The notes below the pieces were generated by a model. The model was not told the origin of the DNA, did no database searches, and worked only from the letters and a program-made list of their open reading frames with translations. The translations under genes were made by a program, and so were the position numbers. Source: Flavobacterium sp. N2820 (GTDB taxonomy: Bacteria > Bacteroidota > Bacteroidia > Flavobacteriales > Flavobacteriaceae). From it: DNA of 64,000 nucleotides. The stretch covers positions 1,937,001 through 2,001,000 of the forward strand of contig NZ_CP110008.1 of the NCBI RefSeq assembly GCF_025947285.1. Reading direction: 5' to 3'. This document shows positions 34,306 to 43,389 of the stretch, piece by piece (positions within the stretch are counted from its first letter, which is position 1; every line of letters starts with the position of its first letter).

Positions 34306-35130
34306 ATGAAACAATACCACGATTTAGTAAAACACGTAATAGCAAACGGCAACCAAAAAGGCGACCGTACTGGAACTGGAACTATAAGTGTTTTTGGCTA
34401 CCAAATGCGTTTTGATTTGAAAGAAGGTTTTCCAATGGTAACCACAAAAAAATTACACTTAAAATCGATTGTTTACGAATTATTGTGGTTTTTAAAAGGT
34501 GATACCAATATTAAATACTTACAAGAAAACGGCGTTAAAATTTGGGACGAATGGGCTGATGAAAATGGCGATTTGGGTCCAGTTTACGGACACCAATGGC
34601 GCAATTGGAACAGCGAAGAAATTGACCAAATTACCGAATTAATCGAAACCCTAAAAACCAACCCAAACAGCAGAAGAATGTTGGTTTCGGCTTGGAATCC
34701 TAGTGTTTTACCTGACACTTCTGTTTCGTTTGCAGAAAATGTAGCAAATGGAAAAGCAGCTTTACCGCCATGTCACGCATTTTTTCAGTTTTATGTTGCG
34801 GATGGAAAATTAAGTTGTCAATTGTATCAACGAAGCGCTGATATTTTTTTAGGTGTTCCATTTAATATTGCCTCTTATGCTTTATTTACAATGATGATTG
34901 CACAAGTGTGTGAATTAGAAGTTGGCGAATTTATCCACACATTTGGCGATGCACATATTTATAATAATCACATTGAACAATTAGAATTACAATTATCTCG
35001 TGATTGTCGTCCACTACCAAAAATGAAACTAAACCCAGAAATTAAAAATATTTTCGATTTCACATTTGAGGATTTTACATTAGAAGGGTATGATCCGCAT
35101 CCACACATCAAAGGAATTGTTGCGGTTTAA
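34306..35130 (+). CDS. thyA: Thymidylate synthase
   Basis: This 274-residue enzyme methylates dUMP with methylene-tetrahydrofolate. It starts at [31 protein letters not shown] is the dUMP-binding arginine loop, the catalytic Cys is in [13 protein letters not shown], and the cofactor-binding [19 protein letters not shown] is intact, ending HIKGIVAV. Length is near the E. coli enzyme (264). folA, which recycles the dihydrofolate it makes, lies downstream but is separated by three TonB-like genes, the first starting only 9 nt after the thyA stop. Confidence 0.98.
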   Translation: MKQYHDLVKHVIANGNQKGDRTGTGTISVFGYQMRFDLKEGFPMVTTKKLHLKSIVYELLWFLKGDTNIKYLQENGVKIWDEWADENGDLGPVYGHQWRNWNSEEIDQITELIETLKTNPNSRRMLVSAWNPSVLPDTSVSFAENVANGKAALPPCHAFFQFYVADGKLSCQLYQRSADIFLGVPFNIASYALFTMMIAQVCELEVGEFIHTFGDAHIYNNHIEQLELQLSRDCRPLPKMKLNPEIKNIFDFTFEDFTLEGYDPHPHIKGIVAV

Positions 35131-35139
35131 ATTTTAATT

Positions 35140-35619
35140 ATGAAGAAAATAATTTACCTTTTTTTAATAATCCCATTTTGGGCTACATCCCAAACCGATG
35201 AGAAAAAAGAATACGAAACTGTTAAAGTAGCAGATGAAAATAAGAATGATAATGATCCCAAAGAAGGTGTTTTATTTTGGAATGTTTTAGATAGTCCACC
35301 TCTATTTCCAGGTTGTGAAATAGTTGAAGAGGGGAAAATGTTCGACTGTTATCATATCAAAATGATGGAACACATAAAAAGAAACTTAAGATACCCTGAA
35401 GAAGCAATAAACAAAAATATTCAAGGAAGAGTAATTGTTTCTTATATAATAGATGTTGATGGAAAAATAGTAAATGTTAGTGCTAAAGGGGCTGATTTAA
35501 ATTTACAAAATGAAGCAATTAGAATTATAAGTATTTTGCCAAAAATGAAACCTGGAATTCAAAATGGCATTCCAGTTAGAGTCAAGCATGTTACCCCAAT
35601 AACTTTTAGACTTCATTAA
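35140..35619 (+). CDS. TonB C-terminal domain protein (first of three tandem copies)
   Basis: This 159-residue protein has a signal-peptide-like N-terminus (MKKIIYLFLIIPFWATSQ), a short charged linker, and a TonB C-terminal domain from about residue 55: PLFPGCEIVEEGKMFDCY, MMEHIKRNLRYPEEAINKNI, GRVIVSYIIDVDGKIVNV and PITFRLH. It lacks the proline-rich spacer and retained membrane helix of true TonB, so it may be a soluble periplasmic relative that touches TonB-box-like peptides. The start codon is 9 nt after the thyA stop. The two following genes encode similar domains. Confidence 0.82.
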   Translation: MKKIIYLFLIIPFWATSQTDEKKEYETVKVADENKNDNDPKEGVLFWNVLDSPPLFPGCEIVEEGKMFDCYHIKMMEHIKRNLRYPEEAINKNIQGRVIVSYIIDVDGKIVNVSAKGADLNLQNEAIRIISILPKMKPGIQNGIPVRVKHVTPITFRLH

Positions 35620-35651
35620 AACATAATAAATTACTTAAAATTATTTAAAGA

Positions 35652-36449
35652 ATGAAGCACATTATATCTTTTCTGCTGATTATATTAAGTTTAAATTCTA
35701 GAGCCTATTCTCAAGAATACAATGAACTTTTTTCTGACATGGATAGTGTTGCCAAAACTGAGATTAGCAATCACGTGTACAGAATAATTAAAATGTTAAA
35801 TTATGAATACAATCAAATTAACGACTCCTTATTAGTTGAAGAAAGAGTTGTATTAACTACTTTAAAAATTGATAGTGAAAATAAACTAAGTATTTTTAAA
35901 ATAAACGACATAAATACAGACATTTCAGAATCTTTAAATCAGTGGTTTAAAAAAGCGCCTCCATTACCTTTAGAAGATTTAAAAAAAGGAGCTGAAATCA
36001 TTTTCATTACCACAAAATTTGATTTAAAAAAAAGAGACTATGAAGGATTAAAATTTGATGAAATTATTGCATTTCAAAAAGATGAAAATAATAACAAAAA
36101 AATAAATGAATTAGACATTTATCCTTCATATGGTAAAAAACCTCAAAAATTTACAACCAAAGAGAAATCCTATGAAAACATGGATAAAACCATCAGAGGT
36201 TTTATAATAAAAAATTTCAAATACCCTGATTATGCTTTAGATAGAAATATTCAAGGAAAAACAGAAACTAATTTCATCATTAACACCAATGGAGAAATAC
36301 GAACTATAGTTAGTTACCTTTCGCATCCTGTACTTCAAAACGAGGCGGTTTCAATTATTGAAAATTTTCCTAAATTTAATCCTGGCATTAAAGACGGAAA
36401 ACCCGTTGCAACAAATTACCAAGTTCCAATAACCTTTAGACTACGTTAA
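35652..36449 (+). CDS. TonB C-terminal domain protein, longer (second of three tandem copies)
   Basis: This 265-residue protein carries a signal peptide (ending RAYSQ). Its last 100 residues form a TonB C-terminal domain (IIKNFKYPDYALDRNIQG, TETNFIINTNGEIRTI, PITFRLR). Residues of about 60-135 (VVLTTLKIDSENKLSIFKI, IIFITTKFDLK) look like a second, degenerate copy of that fold, which would explain the extra length. The PGCE motif of the flanking copies is absent. The next gene follows after 2 nt. Function unknown. Confidence 0.75.
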   Translation: MKHIISFLLIILSLNSRAYSQEYNELFSDMDSVAKTEISNHVYRIIKMLNYEYNQINDSLLVEERVVLTTLKIDSENKLSIFKINDINTDISESLNQWFKKAPPLPLEDLKKGAEIIFITTKFDLKKRDYEGLKFDEIIAFQKDENNNKKINELDIYPSYGKKPQKFTTKEKSYENMDKTIRGFIIKNFKYPDYALDRNIQGKTETNFIINTNGEIRTIVSYLSHPVLQNEAVSIIENFPKFNPGIKDGKPVATNYQVPITFRLR

Positions 36450-36451
36450 CA

Positions 36452-36898
36452 ATGAAAAAAAAATGCTTCTCACTTATAGTATTCATACTAACAAATACTG
36501 TTTGGGCACAAGACACTACTGTAGTTTCAAATGACACAAAGGATGAAACAGTTTCTATTGCAATTGTAGAAGATATTCCAGTATTCCCAGGATGTGAAGA
36601 AATTGAAAAAAAAGAAAGTATAAATTGTTTTCAAAATAAACTATCAGAACATATTGCTAAAAACTTTAAGTATCCTCCAAAAGCTACTTTACAAAAAATC
36701 GAAGGAAAGGTCATAGTACAATTCACAATAAATTATGAAGGAAAAGTAACAAATATTAAAACTCGGATTGGAGATCCTATCTTGCAAACCGAAGCTTTAA
36801 GAATAATAAAACTTTTACCACTGATGAAACCTGCATTATATAAAGGAAAACCTATAGGAGTAAATTATGTTGTACCTATCAATTTCAAACTAAAATAA
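36452..36898 (+). CDS. TonB C-terminal domain protein (third of three tandem copies)
   Basis: This 148-residue protein has a signal peptide (ending NTVWAQ) and a TonB C-terminal domain: PVFPGCEEIEKKESINCFQ, LSEHIAKNFKYPPKATLQKI, GKVIVQFTINYEGKVTNI and PINFKLK. It keeps the PGCE...C pair of cysteines seen in the first copy, which could form a disulfide in the periplasm. It starts 2 nt after the second copy and stops 1 nt before the folA ATG, so all are translated in one unit with folA. Confidence 0.82.
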   Translation: MKKKCFSLIVFILTNTVWAQDTTVVSNDTKDETVSIAIVEDIPVFPGCEEIEKKESINCFQNKLSEHIAKNFKYPPKATLQKIEGKVIVQFTINYEGKVTNIKTRIGDPILQTEALRIIKLLPLMKPALYKGKPIGVNYVVPINFKLK

Positions 36899-36899
36899 C

Positions 36900-37385
36900 A
36901 TGCTCACCATAATCGCAGCCGCTTCAGAAAACAACGCTTTAGGAAAAGACAACCAATTGGTTTGGCATTTACCAGATGATTTTAAACGATTTAAAAGTTT
37001 GACTTCTGGCCATTTTATTGTGATGGGAAGAAAAACTTTTGAAAGTTTTCCAAAACCATTACCAAATCGCACACACATTATCATCACTCGTCAAAAAGAC
37101 TATAATGCTCCCGAGGGCTGCTTAGTTGCTACAAGTCTCTCAAAAGCCATTGCTTTATGTCCAAAAGACGAAGAAGTTTTTATTATAGGTGGTGGTGAAA
37201 TCTACAAACAATCTATCGATTTAGCTGATAAAATAGATTTAACAAGAGTGCACACAAAAGTTGAAGCAGATACTTTTTTCCCAGAAATTGATTTAGAAAA
37301 ATGGCAACTTGTTTTTGAAGAGTTTCATACAAAAGACGAAAAACATAATTATGACTATACTTTTTTAACTTATGTTAAAAGGTAA
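36900..37385 (+). CDS. folA: Dihydrofolate reductase
   Basis: This 161-residue enzyme reduces dihydrofolate to tetrahydrofolate with NADPH. It begins MLTIIAAASENNALGKDNQL; VWHLPDDFKRFKSLT holds the active-site acidic residue and substrate contacts, VMGRKTFESFPKPLPNR binds cofactor and folate, and VFIIGGGEIYKQ is the second nucleotide-binding loop. Length is standard. It completes the thymidylate cycle with thyA in the same transcription unit. Confidence 0.97.
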   Translation: MLTIIAAASENNALGKDNQLVWHLPDDFKRFKSLTSGHFIVMGRKTFESFPKPLPNRTHIIITRQKDYNAPEGCLVATSLSKAIALCPKDEEVFIIGGGEIYKQSIDLADKIDLTRVHTKVEADTFFPEIDLEKWQLVFEEFHTKDEKHNYDYTFLTYVKR

Positions 37386-37412
37386 TTTTTTTAAGTTCTT
37401 GATTATTAATTG

Positions 37413-37420
37413 TACTTTTG
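37413..37420 (+). promoter_or_regulatory. Promoter -7 element for ubiE/menG-porT
   Basis: TACTTTTG fits TAnnTTTG and lies 18 nt before the ATG at 37439. It overlaps the alternative upstream ATG at 37418, which argues for the later start codon. Confidence 0.6.
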
Positions 37421-37438
37421 TTATCCAAAATTAAGATA

Positions 37439-38170
37439 ATGTCCAAAAATATAAAACCATACAAAGATTCAGACTTAGGCAAAAAAGAACAAGTTGCCCA
37501 AATGTTTGATAACATTTCGAGTAATTATGACGGTCTTAATAAAGTAATCTCTTTTGGTACCGATGCAAAATGGAAAAAGAAAATCTTAAAAATGGTTTCG
37601 GAAAAACAACCTAAATCCATTTTAGATATCGCAACGGGCACAGGTGATTTAGCTATTTTATTTGCAACTACTTCTGCAACAGAAATTATTGGTCTAGATA
37701 TTTCACAAGGCATGTTAGATATCGGAAAGAAAAAAATTGAAGATCAAAAATTAGCCTCAAAAATTCAAATGGTTTTAGGCGACGGTGAAAACATTCCATA
37801 TCCTGATAATTATTTTGATGTAATTACAGTTGCTTATGGCGTTCGTAATTTTGAAAATCTTGAAAAAGGCCTGTTCGAAATATTAAGAACACTTAAACCA
37901 GACGGACAATTTATTATTTTAGAAACTTCTGTTCCAACAAAATTTCCTTTTAAGCAAGGTTATGCTTTTCATTCAAAAGTAATTCTTCCTTTAATAGGAA
38001 AACTGTTTTCAAAAGATCAATCCGCATATAAATATTTATCTGATTCAGCAAATGAATTTCCTTTTGGAGAAGCATTGAACAATATTTTGAGAAAAATTGG
38101 GTTTATAGAAGTAAATCATTTGCCACAAACTTTTGGAGTGGCAACTATTTATCACGCATCTAAAAAATAA
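37439..38170 (+). CDS. menG: Demethylmenaquinone/ubiquinone C-methyltransferase (UbiE/MenG)
   Basis: This SAM-dependent methyltransferase (243 residues) performs the last step of menaquinone synthesis. I chose the ATG at 37439 (MSKNIKPYKDSDLG) because the upstream ATG lies in the promoter box. Motifs are VAQMFDNISSNYDGLNKVIS, the SAM loop ILDIATGTGDLAI, and VITVAYGVRNFENLEKGL, all characteristic of UbiE/MenG. Flavobacteria use menaquinone, so MenG is the likelier role; the family symbol ubiE is often applied. porT begins 1 nt after the stop codon, a gene pair kept in Bacteroidota. Confidence 0.95.
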   Translation: MSKNIKPYKDSDLGKKEQVAQMFDNISSNYDGLNKVISFGTDAKWKKKILKMVSEKQPKSILDIATGTGDLAILFATTSATEIIGLDISQGMLDIGKKKIEDQKLASKIQMVLGDGENIPYPDNYFDVITVAYGVRNFENLEKGLFEILRTLKPDGQFIILETSVPTKFPFKQGYAFHSKVILPLIGKLFSKDQSAYKYLSDSANEFPFGEALNNILRKIGFIEVNHLPQTFGVATIYHASKK

Positions 38171-38171
38171 T

Positions 38172-38864
38172 ATGAAAAAATTATTTGCTCTCTTACTTTT
38201 TACCCAAATCGTATTTGCTCAAGGTGGCATGTTTGGCAAAGACCCAATTATCAATCAAGAAAATTGGAATAAACAGCGCGTTCATTGGGGATATTTTCTT
38301 GGATTTAATAATTTAGATTTTAAATTTGATTACCTATCTGTAACCGATGATATACAAGTGGGAACCACAACAGGATTTAATGTGGGATTAATTGGTAATT
38401 TGAGACTTACTGAATATTTTGATTTACGATTTGAGCCAGGATTATATATTACACAACGAAATTTAACCTATCCAAACATTCTAGATTCGGGTGATCGCTT
38501 AAGAGAAGTTAAATCAACCTACATTTTTTTCCCATTGTTATTAAAATATTCTGCTTTACGAACTGGAAATGTTAGACCTTTTTTAGTAGGTGGTCTTTCT
38601 ACAGCATTAAATTTAGGCAGTAATTCTGAAGCGCCAGATGACAATTACAACGACCGTTTTAGAACTACCAAATGGACAAATTTTTATGAAGTAGGCTTTG
38701 GAATCGACATTTATACCGAATATTTTATATTTTCTCCCTCTATCCGTGGGGTTTTTGGTATAGATGATGAATTAATTCGCGATAACACTCCTGGAAGTCC
38801 ATGGACCGGTGACATACAAGCCATGAAAACCAGAGGATTCTTCATTAATTTTGCGTTTCATTAA
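38172..38864 (+). CDS. porT: PorT family protein, type IX secretion
   Basis: This 230-residue protein has a signal peptide (MKKLFALLLFTQIVFAQ) and a small outer-membrane beta-barrel: VHWGYFLGFNNLDFKFDY, TGFNVGLIGNLRLTEYFDLRFEPGLYI, FFPLLLKYSALR and a terminal aromatic GFFINFAFH. The ATG at 38172 is chosen over a frame extension that overlaps menG. PorT is needed for T9SS in Porphyromonas and its place next to ubiE/menG is a known Bacteroidota arrangement. The system has cargo in this window (7864-8754 and 55044-58490). Confidence 0.88.
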   Translation: MKKLFALLLFTQIVFAQGGMFGKDPIINQENWNKQRVHWGYFLGFNNLDFKFDYLSVTDDIQVGTTTGFNVGLIGNLRLTEYFDLRFEPGLYITQRNLTYPNILDSGDRLREVKSTYIFFPLLLKYSALRTGNVRPFLVGGLSTALNLGSNSEAPDDNYNDRFRTTKWTNFYEVGFGIDIYTEYFIFSPSIRGVFGIDDELIRDNTPGSPWTGDIQAMKTRGFFINFAFH

Positions 38865-38866
38865 AA

Positions 38867-39589
38867 TCACCGCTTAAACTCGCTCAAAATTATTGCTGTT
38901 GCTGTAGCTACATTTAAACTTTCGGTGGCTTGCAAATCGCCAAATCTTGGTATGGCAATGCGTTTTGAAACTAAATTCTCAATAGGTTTCGAAATTCCAT
39001 TAGCTTCGTTGCCCATGACAATAATTCCTTCTGTAGGTAGTTTTTCTTTGTAAATACTTGCTCCATCCATAAAAGTGCCAAAAATAGGCAACTTCGCATC
39101 GGTTAAAAATTGCTCTAAATTTCCATACACTACATTTACCCTACTTATTGAACCCATAGTCGCTTGTACAACTTTTGGATTATATACATCAACCGATTCT
39201 TCAGAACAAAATAAAGTTTTAACTCCAAACCAATCACACAAACGGATAATTGTTCCTAAATTTCCTGGATCACGCACATCGTCTAATGCAATAATTAATC
39301 CTTTTTGTTCATATGAAATAGCTTTTGGAATTCTAAAAACTGCTAAACAAGAATTGGGTGTGGTTAAAACACTTATTTTTCTCAATTCGGATTCCGTAAT
39401 GGTATGAACTTTGCTTGTATCAATTGCCATGAAATCAGATTTTGTGGTAAATAATTCATGCAATTCAAAATTAGAATCGAGCAATTCTTGAACACCTTTT
39501 ACACCTTCAACAAAAAAAAGTTGCTCTTGTTTTCTATATTTTTTTTGCTGTAAACTCGTTATTAGTTTAATTTGGTTTTTACTAACCAT
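38867..39589 (-). CDS. TrmH/SpoU family RNA 2'-O-methyltransferase
   Basis: This 240-residue enzyme methylates a ribose of rRNA or tRNA using SAM. The N-terminal substrate-binding part (QLFFVEGVKGVQELLDS) leads to the knotted SPOUT domain with the three SpoU motifs: IALDDVRDPGNLGTIIRLCDWFG, IIVMGNEANGISKPIENL and IPRFGDLQATESLNVATA. The exact target is not determinable. It converges on porT, with stop codons 2 nt apart and no terminator between. Confidence 0.94.
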   Translation of the reverse strand: MVSKNQIKLITSLQQKKYRKQEQLFFVEGVKGVQELLDSNFELHELFTTKSDFMAIDTSKVHTITESELRKISVLTTPNSCLAVFRIPKAISYEQKGLIIALDDVRDPGNLGTIIRLCDWFGVKTLFCSEESVDVYNPKVVQATMGSISRVNVVYGNLEQFLTDAKLPIFGTFMDGASIYKEKLPTEGIIVMGNEANGISKPIENLVSKRIAIPRFGDLQATESLNVATATAIILSEFKR

Positions 39590-39597
39590 AAAAATTG

Positions 39598-39605
39598 TAT
39601 TTTTG
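39598..39605 (+). promoter_or_regulatory. Promoter -7 element before tamL
   Basis: TATTTTTG fits TAnnTTTG; TTTG at 39571-39574 lies 23 nt upstream, longer than usual. The box overlaps the first possible TTG start of the gene, which suggests that translation starts further downstream. Confidence 0.45.
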
Positions 39606-42194
39606 ACTAACTTTTTAAAAAGGACTTTGAGAAATATTTTACCAAAAATAACATTATTATTTGTAATCGGAACAATAATTTATTCGTGTTCGTTAGTTAA
39701 ACGCGTACCTGAAAACAAACAGCTACTCGTTAAAAATGAAATTTATGCTAACGAAAAACTTATAAAAGAAGAACGAATCAACAATATATTGACGCAACAG
39801 CCAAACAATACTTTTTTCAAATATCCTTTGCGATTGAGTTTGTACAACATGGCTAAGAAAAATCCGGATTCCTCTTATAACGCTTGGTTGGACAAAAAAC
39901 CAAATCGTAGACAAAATTTAAAAAAACTGCTTTCAGACAAGCAAATTGGACGTTTAGGAAAATCGTTTGTAGTTGCTGGCTTTAGTAATTTTCTAAAAAA
40001 AACAGGGGAACCTCCTGTAATCATTGACAAAAAGAAAGCCGAGAAATCCAAAGAACGTTTATATGGTTATTATTATGACAACGGTTATTTAAAAAATACG
40101 GTTTCGTTTAAAATTGATTCTGTTGGAAACAAAAGAGGGAAAGTTACTTACACTGTAACAACAGGAAATCCATATAAAATCGACTCTTTATCTCGAGAAA
40201 TTGAAACCCCTGAAATTGACAGCTTGTATCAAACTGAAGAGAAAAAATCGTTTATAAAACCTGGCGACCAATATTTATACTCTAATTTTGATAACGAAAG
40301 AAAACGTATTACAAAACATTTTAGAAACAGTGGTGTATATCATTTTCAAGAAAATCATGTAAAATACGAAGCCATTCAAAACGATTCGGTACAAAAATTA
40401 GCAATTATTCTCAAAATAGAAGACCGAAGTGTAAAAATGGGAGACACTTTGGTTAAAAAACCTTTTACGATTTATAAAATTAGTCAAGTCAATATTTTTA
40501 CCAACAATACTTCTAGAAAAGAAAACAATCAAGTTAAAGATAGTGTGATTTTCAAAAACTATAATTTTTTTAGTACAGGAAAATTACAATACAAACCGAA
40601 AGCAATATTAAATTCAGTTTTTATTGAAAAAGGAGCTTTATTTAGTGATACTGATAGAGCACTAACTTCAAAATCACTAAACAATTTAAATGTTTTTAAT
40701 TACCCTAACATAGAATACATTGAAGACCCTAATGATTCTACTAAAACTTCATTAATTACTAATATTTATTTAGTTAATAAGAAAAAATTTGCTTGGAGAC
40801 CATCAATAGACCTCACCACATCCGATATTCAGCAATTTGGAATAAGCGGACGTATGTCTTTTACATGGCGAAATGTATTTAGAAGAGCCGAAAATTTAGA
40901 AATTTCTACCCGAGGAAATATTGGTTCATCTAAAGATTTTGCCAATCCAAATAATGTTTTCTTTAATATTTTCGAATATGGAGTTGATGCCAAATTGAAC
41001 ATTCCAAGAATTTTCTTTCCTTTAAATACTAAGAAAATCATCAAGAAAGAAATGTTTCCTTCCACCCAAATCAGCGCGGGTTTAACCAATCAAAAAAATA
41101 TCGGATTAGACAAGCAAAGTCTTTCTGGTGGGATCAATTATAACTGGTCTACCACCAATGGTAGAAACAACTTTAAGTTTGATTTATTAAACATCAACTA
41201 TGTTAGAAATCTAAATGCTGCAAACTATTTCAATGTATATAAAACTTCATATAACCGATTAAATGAATTAGCAGCAATTTACAATCTTAATGCAAGTAAT
41301 ATTGACCCAGATACTAATGATTTATTGATCCAAACAGGAACATTAGGTTTTATGTTAGATGTTCTAAGTGGAGCAACTTCATTAACCGCAAACGATCAAG
41401 ATTATAAAACCATTTTGAGTATTTCTGAAAGATATATTCGTTTAGTAGAAGACAACCTAATTGTTTCATCCAGTTTTGCATTCAATAGAAGTACAAAAAG
41501 TAATATTAACGATAAAAGTTACTACAATTTTAAAGCAAGAATTGAATCAGCCGGAAACTTTTTATCACTTTTAGGCAACGGATTAAATTTAACCAAAGAA
41601 GAAAGTGCTGCAGGAAACACAAAACTTTTTGGTATTGAATATGCACAATACATTAAAACAGAAGTAGATTTTGTAAAACAATGGGATTTTGGGAAAAAGA
41701 ACTCATTAGCCATGCGCACCTTTGCCGGAATTGCAATTCCATACGGAAATGCTAAGTCAATTCCGTTTTCAAGAAGTTATTTTGCGGGTGGTTCAAACGA
41801 CAACAGAGGTTGGCAAGCATACAGCTTAGGTCCAGGCCGAAGTGGCGGTGTGAATGATTTTAATGAAGCCAACCTAAAATTATCCTTCAGTACAGAATAT
41901 CGTTTTAGAGTAGGTGGAAATTTTCATAGTGCCGTGTTTGTTGATGTGGGTAACATTTGGAATTTTCTAGATAATGTGGAAGATGAACGTTATACTTTCA
42001 CTGGAATCAAATCATTACAAGATTTAGCAGTGGGTTCAGGAATTGGTTTACGCTATGATTTTGACTTTTTCGTTTTCAGAATCGATTTAGGTTACAAAAC
42101 GTATGATCCGGCTAGAGAAACAAGTGAAAGATGGTTTAGAGGAATCAACTTTGGAAAAACTGTGCTAAATTTTGGTATTAATTATCCATTCTAA
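39603..42194 (+). CDS. tamL: TamL-type lipoprotein, Omp85/BamA superfamily
   Basis: This protein of up to 863 residues is an outer-membrane assembly factor. It has a lipoprotein signal (ITLLFVIGTIIYSC, lipobox Cys), POTRA-like repeats to about residue 400 (KERLYGYYYDNGYLKNTVSF), and a C-terminal Omp85 barrel with the family mark FAGGSNDNRGWQAYSLGPG and a final GKTVLNFGINYPF. Lipidation marks it as the Bacteroidota TamL type. No ATG occurs before the signal sequence. TTG codons at 39603 and 39627 are the candidates; the latter (MRNILPKITLLF) fits better because the promoter box covers the former. Confidence 0.9.
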   Translation: MTNFLKRTLRNILPKITLLFVIGTIIYSCSLVKRVPENKQLLVKNEIYANEKLIKEERINNILTQQPNNTFFKYPLRLSLYNMAKKNPDSSYNAWLDKKPNRRQNLKKLLSDKQIGRLGKSFVVAGFSNFLKKTGEPPVIIDKKKAEKSKERLYGYYYDNGYLKNTVSFKIDSVGNKRGKVTYTVTTGNPYKIDSLSREIETPEIDSLYQTEEKKSFIKPGDQYLYSNFDNERKRITKHFRNSGVYHFQENHVKYEAIQNDSVQKLAIILKIEDRSVKMGDTLVKKPFTIYKISQVNIFTNNTSRKENNQVKDSVIFKNYNFFSTGKLQYKPKAILNSVFIEKGALFSDTDRALTSKSLNNLNVFNYPNIEYIEDPNDSTKTSLITNIYLVNKKKFAWRPSIDLTTSDIQQFGISGRMSFTWRNVFRRAENLEISTRGNIGSSKDFANPNNVFFNIFEYGVDAKLNIPRIFFPLNTKKIIKKEMFPSTQISAGLTNQKNIGLDKQSLSGGINYNWSTTNGRNNFKFDLLNINYVRNLNAANYFNVYKTSYNRLNELAAIYNLNASNIDPDTNDLLIQTGTLGFMLDVLSGATSLTANDQDYKTILSISERYIRLVEDNLIVSSSFAFNRSTKSNINDKSYYNFKARIESAGNFLSLLGNGLNLTKEESAAGNTKLFGIEYAQYIKTEVDFVKQWDFGKKNSLAMRTFAGIAIPYGNAKSIPFSRSYFAGGSNDNRGWQAYSLGPGRSGGVNDFNEANLKLSFSTEYRFRVGGNFHSAVFVDVGNIWNFLDNVEDERYTFTGIKSLQDLAVGSGIGLRYDFDFFVFRIDLGYKTYDPARETSERWFRGINFGKTVLNFGINYPF

Positions 42195-42207
42195 TTTTAT
42201 AAATTCT

Positions 42208-42215
42208 TATTTTTG
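42208..42215 (+). promoter_or_regulatory. Promoter -7 element for fbaA
   Basis: TATTTTTG fits TAnnTTTG, 26 nt before the ATG of the aldolase gene. No clear -33 box. Confidence 0.5.
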
Positions 42216-42241
42216 CTTTCTTATTATAAAAACATACAACT

Positions 42242-43309
42242 ATGAGTCACAATATTAAACCTGGTGTTGCAACTGGAGATCAAGTACAAGAAATTTTCAA
42301 CTATGCAAAACAAAAAGGCTTTGCTTTACCAGCTGTAAACGTTGTAGGATCTAGCACTATAAATGGTGTTTTAGAAACAGCTGCAAAATTAAATGCTCCA
42401 GTTATCATTCAATTTTCTAATGGCGGTGCGCAATTTAATGCTGGGAAAGGACTTTCAAACGAAAATCAAAAATCAGCTATTTTAGGAGCAGTAGCTGGTG
42501 CAAAACACATACACACTTTAGCAGAAGCATATGGAGCAACTGTTATTTTACATACAGACCATTGTGCAAAAAATCTATTGCCATGGATTGATGGTTTACT
42601 AGATGCCTCTGAAAAACATTTTGCTGAAACTGGTAAATCACTTTTCAGCTCACATATGATTGATTTGTCAGAAGAACCAATTGAAGAAAACCTTGAAATT
42701 TCTAAAAAATATTTAGAAAGAATGAGTAAAATGGGTATGACACTAGAAATCGAATTAGGAATCACAGGTGGTGAAGAAGATGGTGTAGACAATTCTGATG
42801 TTGACAGTTCAAAATTATATACGCAACCAGAAGAAGTAGCATATGCTTATGAAGAATTAATGAAAGTTAGCCCAAGATTTACAATCGCAGCATCTTTCGG
42901 AAATGTACATGGCGTTTACAAACCTGGAAATGTGAAATTAACCCCAAAAATCCTTAAAAATTCGCAAGAATACGTTCAAAATAAATTCAACACAGGAAAT
43001 AATCCAGTTGATTTTGTTTTCCACGGAGGTTCGGGCTCAACTTTAGAAGAAATTAGAGAAGCTATCGGTTATGGTGTCATTAAAATGAATATCGATACCG
43101 ATTTACAATTTGCTTTCACAGAAGGAATTCGTGATTATATGGTAAACAAAGTTGATTACTTAAGAACACAAATTGGAAGTCCTGATGGAGCAGATAGCCC
43201 AAATAAAAAACACTACGATCCAAGAAAATGGGTTCGCGAAGGAGAAGTTACGTTCAACACAAGACTAGAACAAGCTTTTGCCGATTTAAATAATGTAAAC
43301 ACACTTTAA
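42242..43309 (+). CDS. fbaA: Fructose-bisphosphate aldolase, class II
   Basis: This 355-residue zinc enzyme interconverts fructose 1,6-bisphosphate and the triose phosphates. Zinc ligands appear as the His in ILHTDHCAKNLLPW, MTLEIELGITGGEEDG (Glu), FGNVHGVYKPGN and FVFHGGSGSTLEEI; MNIDTDLQFAFTEGIRDY contacts substrate. Length and motifs match class IIa (E. coli FbaA type). It has its own promoter box. Fructose-1,6-bisphosphatase, the opposing gluconeogenic step, lies about 5 kb away. Confidence 0.97.
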   Translation: MSHNIKPGVATGDQVQEIFNYAKQKGFALPAVNVVGSSTINGVLETAAKLNAPVIIQFSNGGAQFNAGKGLSNENQKSAILGAVAGAKHIHTLAEAYGATVILHTDHCAKNLLPWIDGLLDASEKHFAETGKSLFSSHMIDLSEEPIEENLEISKKYLERMSKMGMTLEIELGITGGEEDGVDNSDVDSSKLYTQPEEVAYAYEELMKVSPRFTIAASFGNVHGVYKPGNVKLTPKILKNSQEYVQNKFNTGNNPVDFVFHGGSGSTLEEIREAIGYGVIKMNIDTDLQFAFTEGIRDYMVNKVDYLRTQIGSPDGADSPNKKHYDPRKWVREGEVTFNTRLEQAFADLNNVNTL

Positions 43310-43310
43310 T

Positions 43311-43378
43311 TATGAGTTATGAATTATGAATTAAAAGTATCATGCTTTTAATTCATAACTTATAACTTTTAACTCATA
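43311..43378. repeat. Inverted repeat between fbaA and accD
   Basis: TTATGAATTAAAAG (43324-43337) is mirrored exactly by CTTTTAATTCATAA (43345-43358), and the outer TATGAGTT is mirrored by AACTCATA. This makes a long AT-rich cruciform between the two genes. It lacks a U-tract, so it is more likely a repeat or processing site than a terminator. Confidence 0.7.
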
Positions 43379-43389
43379 ACTGTAAAATT

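Noticed and set aside
39723-39914. Small minus-strand frame within tamL
   Set aside because: Antisense to the tamL coding region and without any supporting signal.
43311-43378. Possible terminator between fbaA and accD
   Set aside because: The stem is AT-rich and there is no T-run on the 3' side; kept as an inverted repeat only.
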